From: Acidobacteriota bacterium
GTDB taxonomy: Bacteria > Acidobacteriota > Terriglobia > Terriglobales > Acidobacteriaceae
NCBI GenBank assembly: GCA_003224995.1
Contig: QIAI01000369.1
Span: forward strand, 1 to 12,400
DNA length: 12,400 nucleotides
Reading direction: 5' to 3'
Under the pieces are notes generated by a model. The model made no database searches. It saw nothing but the letters and a program-made list of their open reading frames with translations, and was not told the origin of the DNA. The position numbers and the translations under genes were made by a program. Within the stretch, counting starts at the first letter, position 1. The number at the start of each line of letters is the position of its first letter. Shown here in pieces: positions 1 to 7,705 of this stretch.

Positions 1-2
1 TG

Positions 3-74
3 GAGCATCATCCGGGGAAACGAGCACAGCAATTTGAAAATGCGATCGCTTCCGTCGAAAGCGCCTGCGTATGA
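3..74 (+). other. Possible 3' end of an upstream gene (very tentative)
   Basis: Reading from base 3 gives an open stretch of 23 codons ending in TGA at 72-74, with a hydrophilic, helix-like tail (EHHPGKRAQQFENAIASVES...). Another frame, from base 1, is open to a TAG near base 96. Neither can be assigned to a family. The rest of 1-258 shows no gene. It contains an inverted repeat CACGA-GA-TCGTG at 183-194 with no U-tract beside it. The stretch also serves as the downstream region of the minus-strand gene that ends at 259. Confidence 0.2.
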
Positions 75-258
75 GAGAACTTGGGCAGCGATTTAGTGGA
101 AAAAGCCACTCTCGGGAAGAATGACAATCTGAGACGCTTTAGGGTGGCGCTACTATTCGCGCAAAACGCATTCTTTGTGCTTCACGAGATCGTGTCAGGG
201 CTGCGGAATCGTTTTGTTGTCGAATTCCGAAGCCCGTGAGAAATAGTTTGAGTGATCC

Positions 259-831
259 CTATATCTTTTCCCGAATGCTTTGAGTGACGACTCCAGCCGT
301 CGCCCCGTAAACGAGGTGAGAGACGAGCCCATAAATGTGTGTGGAGAGCGGGGTCTCGGTGGGGCGGTCGGTCAATTGTAGGGTGGGAAGTGCAATCTCG
401 TCGGCGACGGCAAACAAAGTGCCTCCCCAGAGCAGACCACTGCTAATGGCTTCGCGGCGATAGTTGCGGGGAGCGAATTCGAGAGCGGCACCATATAGAG
501 CTCCCATCAAAGTACCGAACCCGTAGTGGACGATGGCCCCGCCCTTCTTTTTTACCTGAGGAGAAGGCTCTCGGCCGCTGACCCCAAGAATCTTCTCAGC
601 CACTTTGTCAGTGGGATTTTCTTTACCGGAATCCTGGTTGTTGGCCTGGGCCCGACGATTCTCCTCTTCCCGAGCGTGATTGCCATTTGAATGATTTCTG
701 CCCGCACCGTTGCCATTTGAATGGCTTGCCGCAGCGTTCCATACACTTTGGAAGCCTGTCATCACCAGTGTAGCGGCCAGTCCTCCGACAATTCCCGCCG
801 CGCACCCTTTCCACGCCTTGCTAGCCCTCAT
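259..831 (-). CDS. DUF1440-like (YagU-type) small integral membrane protein
   Basis: This is a 190-residue protein of unknown function. What is seen: a hydrophobic segment at about residues 10-30 (GCAAGIVGGLAATLVMTGF), then a charged Asn/Gly/Glu-rich stretch of about 45 residues, then three more hydrophobic segments with small-residue packing (HYGFGTLMGALYGAALEFAP, SSGLLWGGTLFAVADEIALP, HLVYGATAGVVTQ). The HYxFGTxMGALYG and DExxxP patterns resemble the DUF1440/YagU inner-membrane family, from memory of that family. The hydrophilic stretch would be a loop between the first and second membrane segments. The start at 831 is supported by AGGGGGA (complement of 838-844) six bases upstream. It diverges from the broken ferritin-like gene at 1084. 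No function is proposed beyond membrane location. Confidence 0.6.
   Translation of the reverse strand: MRASKAWKGCAAGIVGGLAATLVMTGFQSVWNAAASHSNGNGAGRNHSNGNHAREEENRRAQANNQDSGKENPTDKVAEKILGVSGREPSPQVKKKGGAIVHYGFGTLMGALYGAALEFAPRNYRREAISSGLLWGGTLFAVADEIALPTLQLTDRPTETPLSTHIYGLVSHLVYGATAGVVTQSIREKI
680..723. repeat. 14-bp direct repeat encoding a duplicated HSNGN peptide
   Basis: TTGCCATTTGAATG occurs at 680-693 and again at 710-723, a perfect 14-base match offset by 30 bases (ten codons). It lies inside the DUF1440-like gene and encodes HSNGN twice in the hydrophilic loop. The in-frame spacing suggests a short tandem duplication in a region free to change length. Confidence 0.7.
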
Positions 832-837
832 GATATG

Positions 838-844
838 TCCCCCT
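838..844 (-). promoter_or_regulatory. Shine-Dalgarno site of the DUF1440-like gene
   Basis: AGGGGGA on the minus strand, six bases before the ATG at 831, fixes that start. The rest of the divergent intergenic region (832-1083) contains arms CGATC/GATCG at 878-882 and 894-898. I see no convincing -35/-10 pair. Confidence 0.55.
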
Positions 845-1083
845 AATTACAACAGCCTGCGAACACAATTCCGCTTGCGATCGTCTCATTTATGATCGAT
901 GGTCTGGGGACGCAATCTCAATACAGTGAAAGGCGCATTTATACGAGTGCTTTAGGTCTGAGAGCGGGACTAACTCCATAACTGAAACTAGAAACGCGAT
1001 TATGTCGAACGACTTCACTGACAACTGATCGCGAGTGAAGGGCATCACACGTCGCAAGAAAAACAAGAGAATGAGTCGTATCC

Positions 1084-1587
1084 ATGAAATTTCTATCGGA
1101 ACACCTCGACAGCTTGCTAGAGCTCTACATCAATCAACTGAGATATGTACTCCGGCGAGTCGCAGATCACCGATGCCCTTCCAAAGATGATCGAGGCCGC
1201 GGCTGCACCTGAGTCGAAATCGGCCCTGGAAACGCATTTACAGGAGACGAGGGGACAGTCGGCACGTTTGGAACAGATTCTGAGCCGCACCGACAGCGGT
1301 GTGAAATCAAAGAAAAACAAAGGGATCGATGCTCTGATTGCCGAGGAAGAGGACGTAGTCGCAGACGCCGACGACGTTTCCGTAAGAGATGCTGCGATCA
1401 TTGCAGCTGCCAAAAAGGTCGAGCACTATGAGATTGCCGCCTACGGTACACTCCGCAGGTACGCGGAAATTCTCAATGAAACTCAAGGTGCTTCTTTGCT
1501 GCAGCAGACCCTGCAGCGAAGAGAAACACGCGGAGTCTGACGAATATCGCAGAACGCGCGAATCGCGCCGCGGATCGGGTTGCTTAG
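1084..1587 (+). pseudogene. DUF892/YciF-type ferritin-like protein, disrupted by three frameshifts
   Basis: The conceptual product is a YciF-like (DUF892) four-helix, ferritin-fold protein of about 168 residues, a family linked to stress responses. The protein reads MKFLSEHLDSLLELYINQLR in frame from 1084. It changes frame near 1141-1144 to MYSGESQITDALPKM..., which runs to LLQQTLQ near 1516 and includes the signature AAAKKVEHYEIAAYGTLRRY. It changes again to EEKHAE (1518-1535), and a third time near 1536 to LTNIAERANRAADRVA, stopping at TAG 1585-1587. Each change fits loss of two bases. Putting back GA, AG and TC/CT restores a family Asp before Met-Tyr-Ser and the nine residues between TL and LT that E. 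coli YciF has. As written, only a 131-residue core (1145-1540) is open, with no good ribosome site. The cause may be real decay or sequence error. Confidence 0.8.
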
Positions 1588-1875
1588 TTCAAAATTGAAA
1601 CAAAATTAAAAAAGGTGTGAATGGCGGTTGACTCGACGGAAAAGGATCGAGGCAACCGCTTTCATGTTTTGTGCGTGTATCCTGGCTTGCACGCTGGACT
1701 CGGAAGTGTGCTCTCATGCGCGCGAGTGGAGGATCAAAAATCGGGCAAGAGCGACACTGGCGCTTTGACGAATGATGTGCCCCAAAAGCGGTTAACTCTG
1801 AGCGATGAAGGACAAACGACCGGCCTGAATTAGACTGATGGGCTCCATTGAATTTCATTTTCGTCGGGAGAGCCT
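1588..1875. other. Intergenic region between the DUF892 gene and the GH20 gene
   Basis: This 288-base stretch has no recognisable gene. An open frame at 1621-1833 (70 codons) follows a purine-rich AAAAAAGGTGTGA that could act as a ribosome site, but its product (MAVDSTEKDRGNRF...) matches no family I know and has no membrane or domain signature. A weak A/T-rich palindrome, TTCAAAATTGAA, lies just after the DUF892 stop. No clear terminator or promoter is visible. Confidence 0.4.
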
Positions 1876-3933
1876 ATGAGAGCGTTGCTGGTCGCCGGGT
1901 TGGTGTTGGTTCTTGCTCATTCGGTTTGTGCGCAGGTGGAAGCGCAACGAACCCTGATGCCAATGCCTGCTTCGGTGCATGCAGGAAATGGGGAGTTGGT
2001 AATTGACCGGAACTTTAGAGTCTCCGTGAATGGCAACGATCCAGTCGTGGAACGGGGCATACGCCGATTCTTGCAACAATTATCTCTGGAAACGGGGATG
2101 ATGTTTGCTGAAAAGTCTGGCGCGTCGACTCCCGTAACACTGCAGATCCAGTGCGATCACGGAAGTGAAAAGATCCAGAAACTGGGCGACGATGAGTCCT
2201 ACGTGCTGGGGGTGACGAGCACAGCAGCGAAGCTTACCGCGCCAACTCCCTTGGGCGTCCTGCATGGGTTAGAGACCATGTTGCAGATGGCGAGAGTCGG
2301 GACCAAGGGGTTCGCAATTCCCGCGGTGACGATTCAGGATCAACCCCGGTTTGCATGGCGTGGTTTACTGATTGACGTGGGGCGCCACTTCATCCCACTG
2401 GAAGTGCTCAAACGGAATCTGGATGCAATGGCGGCGGCCAAGATGAATGTGTTGCACTGGCATCTTTACGATAACGAAGGCTTCCGCATCGAAAGTAAGC
2501 GCTTCCCAAAACTGCAAGCAGAGGGCTCCGACGGGCAGTATTACACTCAGCAAGAGATCCGAGATTTCGTGGAGTTCGCGCATGATCGGGGAATACGCAT
2601 CGTGCCCGAATTCGAAATGCCTGGACATAGCCGATCCATGTTCGTCGGCTATCCGGAACTGGGCAGCGGGCCGGGGCCTTACCAGGTTACGCCCGGCGCT
2701 CCGGACGCAGCGATCGACCCGACGCGCGATGAAACGTACAAGTTCCTCGATAAATTTCTGGATGAGATGACCAAGCTGTTTCCGGATGAATACGTCCACA
2801 TTGGAGGGGATGAGGTAAACGGTCATGAATGGGATACCAATCCCAAGATTCAGGCCTTCATGCATGCGCACGGCATGAAAAATAATCAGGATCTGCAGGC
2901 GTACTTTAATCAAAAGGTGCAGACGATCTTGAGCAAGCACCACAAGATCATGATCGGATGGGATGAAGTTCTGCATCCGGATTTACCGAAGACTGTGGTG
3001 GTGCAGTCGTGGCGCGGGCAGGATTCGTTGGCAACAGCTGCGCAACAGGGATATCGCGGGTTGCTTTCCTTCGGTTATTACCTGGACCTGATGTGGCCGG
3101 CGTCGCGGCACTATGCGGTGGAGCCGATGAGCGGGCGGGCGGCTTTGCTGAGTGCGGAAGAGAAGAGTCGCATTCTGGGAGGCGAGTCTTGCATGTGGTC
3201 GGAGTGGATAACGCCGGAGAATATCGATTCGAGAATCTGGCCGCGCAATGCGGCGGTGGCAGAGCGTTTGTGGTCCCCAGCCGAGGTGCAAGACACAAAT
3301 TCGATGTACGCCAGAATGGATGCATTTAGTTGGCGTCTGCAATGGCTTGGAATGAAGCACCGGTCGGCGCTCGAATCTGGATTGAGCCGGATGGCGGGAG
3401 CTGGTGATATGGAAGCGCTACGGAACCTTGCCGAGGTGATTGAGCCGGTCAAAGATTATGAGCGCATGGACAAACTGAAGGGGGTGTGGGATTTTCGGGC
3501 TCCCCTGGTCCGTATGGCGGATGTGGTACGGCCGGAAAGTGAGCAGGCGCGACGGTTTCATGATGCGGTAGAAACATATTTGAAAAGCGGCGCGAAGGAC
3601 CGAGTCGCCGAGAATCAGATTCGAACTACGCTTGTGACCTGGCGTGACAACGATGCGAAACTGCGCCCACAGTTGGATCATTCATTCCTGCTTCAAGAAT
3701 TAGGACCGCTGTCTGCCGATCTTTCCATGCTCGGGTCTTCCGGGTTGTTTGCGCTCGACTATCTGGAAAGGTTTGCACCATCACCGGCGCTGTGGAGAAC
3801 ACAGCAATCTCCAATGCTGGATTCGGCGGCTACCGCAAAAGCTGACCTGCTTCTTATGGTTGTAGGGCCAATTCGGCAGCTTATCGATGCCAGCGGCGGT
3901 GGTGGGAAGACAATGGGCACGACGCAGCCTTAA
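1876..3933 (+). CDS. Secreted GH20 beta-N-acetylhexosaminidase
   Basis: This 685-residue glycoside hydrolase family 20 enzyme should remove terminal beta-linked GlcNAc or GalNAc from oligosaccharides such as chitooligomers or glycan chains, by substrate-assisted catalysis. A signal peptide is visible at residues 1-19 (MRALLVAGLVLVLAHSVCA, cut before Q20). There is no lipobox, so it is probably periplasmic or secreted. The GH20 N-terminal domain (LMPMPASVHAG...) spans about 26-150 and the TIM barrel about 158-500. Signatures include HWHLYDNEGF (194-203) and HIGGDEV (308-314), with the catalytic Asp312-Glu313 pair that polarises the acetamido group and acts as general acid. GGESCMWSEW and a Trp/Arg-rich AVAERLW segment close the barrel. 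About 150 C-terminal residues are mostly helical and unassigned. GGGAG-like GGGAG at 1866-1870, five bases upstream, supports the start. It converges on the LarA-family gene. Confidence 0.93.
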   Translation: MRALLVAGLVLVLAHSVCAQVEAQRTLMPMPASVHAGNGELVIDRNFRVSVNGNDPVVERGIRRFLQQLSLETGMMFAEKSGASTPVTLQIQCDHGSEKIQKLGDDESYVLGVTSTAAKLTAPTPLGVLHGLETMLQMARVGTKGFAIPAVTIQDQPRFAWRGLLIDVGRHFIPLEVLKRNLDAMAAAKMNVLHWHLYDNEGFRIESKRFPKLQAEGSDGQYYTQQEIRDFVEFAHDRGIRIVPEFEMPGHSRSMFVGYPELGSGPGPYQVTPGAPDAAIDPTRDETYKFLDKFLDEMTKLFPDEYVHIGGDEVNGHEWDTNPKIQAFMHAHGMKNNQDLQAYFNQKVQTILSKHHKIMIGWDEVLHPDLPKTVVVQSWRGQDSLATAAQQGYRGLLSFGYYLDLMWPASRHYAVEPMSGRAALLSAEEKSRILGGESCMWSEWITPENIDSRIWPRNAAVAERLWSPAEVQDTNSMYARMDAFSWRLQWLGMKHRSALESGLSRMAGAGDMEALRNLAEVIEPVKDYERMDKLKGVWDFRAPLVRMADVVRPESEQARRFHDAVETYLKSGAKDRVAENQIRTTLVTWRDNDAKLRPQLDHSFLLQELGPLSADLSMLGSSGLFALDYLERFAPSPALWRTQQSPMLDSAATAKADLLLMVVGPIRQLIDASGGGGKTMGTTQP

Positions 3934-3995
3934 ACGTGCCTTCAATCTCCGGAATTCGGAATTTGCGCACTTTTAATCGATGTAGCCCTACTCGC
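3934..3995. other. Convergent gap with a weak hairpin
   Basis: Sixty-two bases separate the ends of the GH20 and LarA-family genes. TCCG-GAATT-CGGA (about 3948-3960) can form a four-base-pair stem. A CTTTTAA follows 10 bases later. This is too weak to call a confident terminator for either gene. Confidence 0.25.
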
Positions 3996-5315
3996 TTATC
4001 TGGCCATAGGCGTATTCGTGTTTTCTGATCCCTCGAGCCGTGACTCCTTGAAGCGACGGCAATGGGCCCACAGTCCGAGTCCTGGGTTGGGGATGTAGAA
4101 GACGTCCTCGCCTTCGACGCGATTGTAACCAGGCTTCATCACCGCGGGACTGAATTTTGTCATCATGCGATTGAGGTCGCCATAGCGGAAGCCAACCCCG
4201 CTAATCTCATCCCGAGTGAGTGCGCCCGGGCAATACAAAATGCTGAACCGCCCTTCCGAAGAGCCATGGATCAGATGGGCTGCCGCGCTGAGATTAGCTT
4301 GAAGTTCAGGGCTATGCTGCACGGAGTCCAGAGTGGTGGGCGTCCCTTGGTATCCGAACCGACGTATGAGTTGATCGATGGTGTAGTCTTCACCGAATTC
4401 CTTCACGCCGGGTGCAAGAATGACTAGCTCCGCATCATCGCCTAAGGCCATCCGCGTTCTGTAAATTGCTTTGTTGCCCAGCCATGTACTCTTAAATTCA
4501 CCCGGATCGAGGTAAACCACAGCTTTCTGAATCGGTGTCTCGAGCATGGTGAAATTAACGCGGAGACAAAGGTCGCATGCCTTGTGAAAACAATCCAAAC
4601 CCTCGCCGATGAACAGGCCCCGCGCGACGGATTCGCCGGCAGCATTCGTGCCAACCACGGTCAGGACATAGAGAATCGGTAACTGGCGCAAGTATTGGTC
4701 AGCGGCATAATTCAGGACACGGCGAACGGGGTTGTCCGCACGGCCCATAATTCGCTCCATTCCATAGACCGCTCCTAAGTAATGGCTGCGATGAATGCTT
4801 TCAGGTCCTCCCGTGCCAACCAGAATATTTTTATTGTAATTAGCCATTCCGGCGACTTCATGCGGCACCACTTGTCCAATGGAGAGGATCAGATCGAAGT
4901 CACCTTCAACGATGAGGCGATTGATTTCGACCGGCCATGAATAGTCGAGCTTGCCCTCCGCCTGTTGGCCAACGAACGTAGAAGGAACCTCTCCCAAATG
5001 GACGACATCGGTACGCCAGTTATGTGTTTGGAATAGGGAATCGGGAATCGAGCCAAACATTCGACTTTTCTGTTCGGCAGTAAGAGCCGAATGGGTTCCC
5101 AACGCAGGCAAAACAGCGCGAAGCCGGTCACCGTAATACTCGTAAGCGGCAGCCGTCAACAGGCCGGCGCGGGAGTGGTAACGGGTGAAATCCGGCGGAA
5201 TCACCAGAACACGGGTACGCCGACCGAGGGTGTCCAGCGCCTGCATCAGACCTGTGCTGAGATCGACCGGGCTGAGCTCCTGGTCTACGCCTCCGAGTTG
5301 TAGGAGCAAGCTCAT
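3996..5315 (-). CDS. LarA-family (DUF2088) nickel-pincer-cofactor racemase/epimerase homologue
   Basis: A 439-residue LarA homologue. LarA uses a nickel-pincer nucleotide cofactor to interconvert D- and L-lactate by hydride transfer. Homologues act on other 2-hydroxy acids, including malate, phenyllactate and gluconate-type sugar acids. Active-site positions are visible: DFTR (Asp42-Arg45), GTH (His75), PH (His152), Lys162 and His178. The spacing His152-Lys162-His178 (10 and 16) equals that of His174, Lys184 and His200 in Lactobacillus LarA, where the lysine holds the pincer and His200 binds nickel. The enzyme therefore looks catalytically intact. No signal peptide is seen, so it is probably cytoplasmic. 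The ATG at 5315 lies 3 bases after the receptor stop, without a strong Shine-Dalgarno site, which suggests translational coupling. Cofactor genes larB, larC and larE are not in the window. The substrate is unknown; a sugar acid fits the context but is inference. Confidence 0.82.
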   Translation of the reverse strand: MSLLLQLGGVDQELSPVDLSTGLMQALDTLGRRTRVLVIPPDFTRYHSRAGLLTAAAYEYYGDRLRAVLPALGTHSALTAEQKSRMFGSIPDSLFQTHNWRTDVVHLGEVPSTFVGQQAEGKLDYSWPVEINRLIVEGDFDLILSIGQVVPHEVAGMANYNKNILVGTGGPESIHRSHYLGAVYGMERIMGRADNPVRRVLNYAADQYLRQLPILYVLTVVGTNAAGESVARGLFIGEGLDCFHKACDLCLRVNFTMLETPIQKAVVYLDPGEFKSTWLGNKAIYRTRMALGDDAELVILAPGVKEFGEDYTIDQLIRRFGYQGTPTTLDSVQHSPELQANLSAAAHLIHGSSEGRFSILYCPGALTRDEISGVGFRYGDLNRMMTKFSPAVMKPGYNRVEGEDVFYIPNPGLGLWAHCRRFKESRLEGSENTNTPMAR

Positions 5316-5551
5316 CCACTAATGTGTGGTACCAGGATAATTGAGGCGTATGCCGATGCGAAAGAGGATCGGCGGTCCCAGGTTAACCACGGGCGTGCGG
5401 GCAACCTGGTAACGGCCATCCAGCACATTTTCAGCGGCGGCAAACAATTCGAGATTACGTGTGAAGGAGCGCCCGGCTGAAATATCCATGGTATAGAAGC
5501 CGTTTAAAGGCAACTGGTCTTGGTCATCATCAAATCGCCGGCCAACGAAGC

Positions 5552-5579
5552 GCCCGGTGACGCTGAGCATGACCCGGGC
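5552..5579. repeat. Inverted repeat at the TonB receptor frame break
   Basis: GCCCGG at 5552-5557 is matched by CCGGGC at 5574-5579, with 16 bases between. The frame switch of the receptor (about 5570-5575) lies inside or beside this inverted repeat. Such GC-rich palindromes can promote small deletions or sequencing compressions; that link is inference. Confidence 0.5.
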
Positions 5580-6200
5580 TCGAGACCTACGAAGTTAATG
5601 CCGCCAGGATTCCCTGGGTAGCTGATAACCGTCGCAGCGGTATAAGAGTAGCCCCCCGCAATCTGAACGTTGTTGGCGGGGCGCAGCACAGTGTCCATCT
5701 CGATGCCGCGAGATCTTGTACGCCCGAGATTTTGCTTGGTTCGCATGATCAAATTGGGAGTGCTGGCCAGCGTTACATTTGCAACCGGATTCACAATGTC
5801 GCTCCAAAAGAACGTGCCGCGGAAATCGAGCTTGCGTTGCCATGCGGTAATGTTCAATCCGGCTTCTGCTCCCGTCAGGCGCTCGGGGTTCAAAAATGCA
5901 TTGTTGGAGGTCAGCACATTGCCTACGCGAAAAGTTCGATACAACTCGTTGAGAGTAGGAGCGCGGAAAGCACGGTACATTGAGGCGGTGAAAGACAAGT
6001 GTTGATTGATTGAACGCAGAATCGAAAGACGGGGACTCAGAGCGAGATCGGTGCGAGTTGGATAGAGGGTCGCGATGGGAGGAGCGGAGATCGGAAACGT
6101 GACTAAACTTCCGCTGAAGTTTCTCCAGTCGTCCACCCTAGCAGCCAGCATGAACGTCCAATTTGCGTGATGAAAAATGTCTTCTCCGAAGATCCCGAGT

Positions 6201-6246
6201 GTCCGCTGTCGTCCGCCCCCGTTTCGTCCGCGATTGGGTAGTCCGC
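6201..6246. repeat. Four GTCCGC copies in the TonB receptor gene
   Basis: GTCCGC occurs at 6201-6206, 6211-6216, 6226-6231 and 6241-6246, at steps of 10, 15 and 15 bases. On the coding strand it reads GCGGAC. It encodes part of a short Gly/Arg-rich loop (GGLPNRGRNGGGRQRTLG). Homologous receptors, from memory, carry a longer extracellular loop here, so in-frame slippage between copies is possible. Confidence 0.5.
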
Positions 6247-7579
6247 CAATCAGAGTCTGACTTTTGCCAAGAACATGCGTCCATTGGGCTGCACCCCCGA
6301 CGACTTGTTCAGGAACATGCTGAAGATCGGTTAGGGTTTCACTGTTGCGGTCGATGGCGATGGCGCTAAAGCGCTGGTTGTAGCTTTCGACATCCCCATA
6401 GATGCGCATAGTGAAGGAATCGGCATCACTGATTTGCTTGTCCATGCCGGCAGCGCCTTCGCCGATGCGGGTGTCATTCGTCTGGATCGGAGTTCCATTG
6501 TTGCGGAATTCGGTGTAGAAGTTGCCGCGGACAAAGATGTTTCCGCGGCTTCCGAGAGTATGTCCGACCCGGGCGTAGACGGTCGCGTCTTCCGCATTGG
6601 CGGCTGTATCGATTGAACCGCGAACCGAGTCGGGAACAATAACGAAGCCATCCGTGTGGAACAATTCGGAGGCGAGGGAATAGTCCCACTTACGGACGCG
6701 ACGGCCGGTCCAGACCGAGAGGGCGGGCGTGCGCTCGTTGCCGTAAGAAGCTTCCAGGCTCAGGGCGGGCGCCTCAGGTTGGCGGGTGAGGAGTTGCACA
6801 ATGCCTCCAAGGGCGGAGCTGCCATACAGATTCGATTCACCTCCGCGCAATACCTCCACACTTGAAAGAGCCACTCTGGGGACGCGAGCCCAGTAGACCC
6901 AGCCGCCGAACGGATCGACTAAAGGAATTCCGTCAGCCAGTACCACCGCACGGCTGGCTGCACTGCCACCCAAGCCGCGCAATGAAACACCTTGAGCAGA
7001 GGCGTTCGCGGTACGGCTGCCGGATTGGCGAAACAGAGAGAATCCCGGCACCTGCCTAAGCACGTCATCGACTCGAAGTGCGGGCGTGGCGGTCAGGTCG
7101 AGATGGGAGAGGAGAATGGTGCTGCCGGGCGTGTCGGAGAGCGCCACTTCGGTGCGGGCTGCAGACACGACGACCTGCTCTTTTTGAGCAGCAAGCTGCA
7201 GAGTGAATTCGAGACGGGACGGTGGTTGGCCCTTCTCCCAGGAATGTTGCGACGTAACGAAGCCGTCTGCCGTGACCTCAACTGAGCCCGGCCTCAACGG
7301 TATGTTGAAGAACGAAAACCGTCCTTCTTCATTTGTGCTCGTGTGGACTTCGAACGCTCCGCTTCGCAGGAAGACGTGGGCGCGCGCAATTGCCGCCCCC
7401 GAGGAATCCCGGACCAGGCCATTCACTGTCGTGCTTTGCGCGTGGCACTTCGCCCCAAGGATGGCGAGAAAAACCATGAAGGCGACGCAGCGCACGGACC
7501 TGAAAATGGTCCTGCCAATACCACCTATATTGAGCACGACCCAAAAATGGGAGAGCTGCGCAATTGCCTGGTTGATCAT

Positions 7580-7705
7580 CGTCGGGTAGTGTGTTTTAGA
7601 TCAATTGTCGAATGACTTGCGCGTTCGTCTGTCGCCTATCGTACCTAACCAGGCACCCGGAAGCTCGTCACCGTTTCCGGCAATAAACTTAAGGGAGAAC
7701 GATAC
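7580..7705. promoter_or_regulatory. Divergent intergenic region between the receptor and TIM-barrel genes
   Basis: This 126-base region must hold promoters for both the minus-strand receptor/LarA pair and the plus-strand TIM-barrel/Gfo pair. I see no good sigma-70 pair and no clear operator palindrome. AAGGGAG at 7691-7697, eight bases before the ATG at 7706, is a good ribosome site for the plus-strand gene. Shared control of the two sides is an inference from the layout. Confidence 0.45.

Larger units (their letters stand above)
5319..7579 (-). pseudogene. TonB-dependent outer-membrane receptor, frameshifted near its C-terminus
   Basis: This receptor imports ligands across the outer membrane using TonB energy. 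A signal peptide ends near residue 47 (VFLAILGAKCHA). A carboxypeptidase-regulatory-like domain lies at about 51-110, the plug at about 135-266 (VVVSAARTE, LRGLGGSAASRAVVLADGIPL, SSVEVLRGGESNLYGSSALGG), and barrel strands follow (FRAPTLNELYR). The main frame diverges at about 5570 into a wrong tail and stops at 5504. The true C-terminus continues in another frame from about 5570 (VTGRFVGRRFDDDQ... to ...IGIRLNYPGTTH) and stops at 5319. Roughly 15-20 residues expected in this family (the PQVPRH-like strand) appear missing at the junction, so a deletion not divisible by three fits. The start at 7579 has no clear ribosome site; GTG at 7495 would give a more classical signal peptide. It is coupled to the LarA-family gene. 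Confidence 0.82.

Noticed and set aside
183..194. CACGA-GA-TCGTG inverted repeat as an operator or terminator
   Set aside because: It is short, isolated, has no U-tract, and is not tied to a promoter that I can see.
1117..1413. 98-codon minus-strand frame over the DUF892 gene
   Set aside because: The plus strand encodes a recognisable ferritin-like protein across the same bases.
1084..1587. Programmed ribosomal frameshifting in the DUF892 gene
   Set aside because: Three shifts in one short gene, none at a recognisable slippery heptamer, are better explained by small deletions or sequence error.
1876..1935. Possible lipobox in the GH20 signal peptide (Cys18)
   Set aside because: The residues before Cys18 (His-Ser-Val) do not match a lipobox, while VCA-Q fits ordinary signal peptidase cleavage.
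2365..2976. 203-codon open frame on the minus strand inside the GH20 gene
   Set aside because: It is antisense to the conserved catalytic barrel, whose motifs lie in the plus frame, and its product has no recognisable family.
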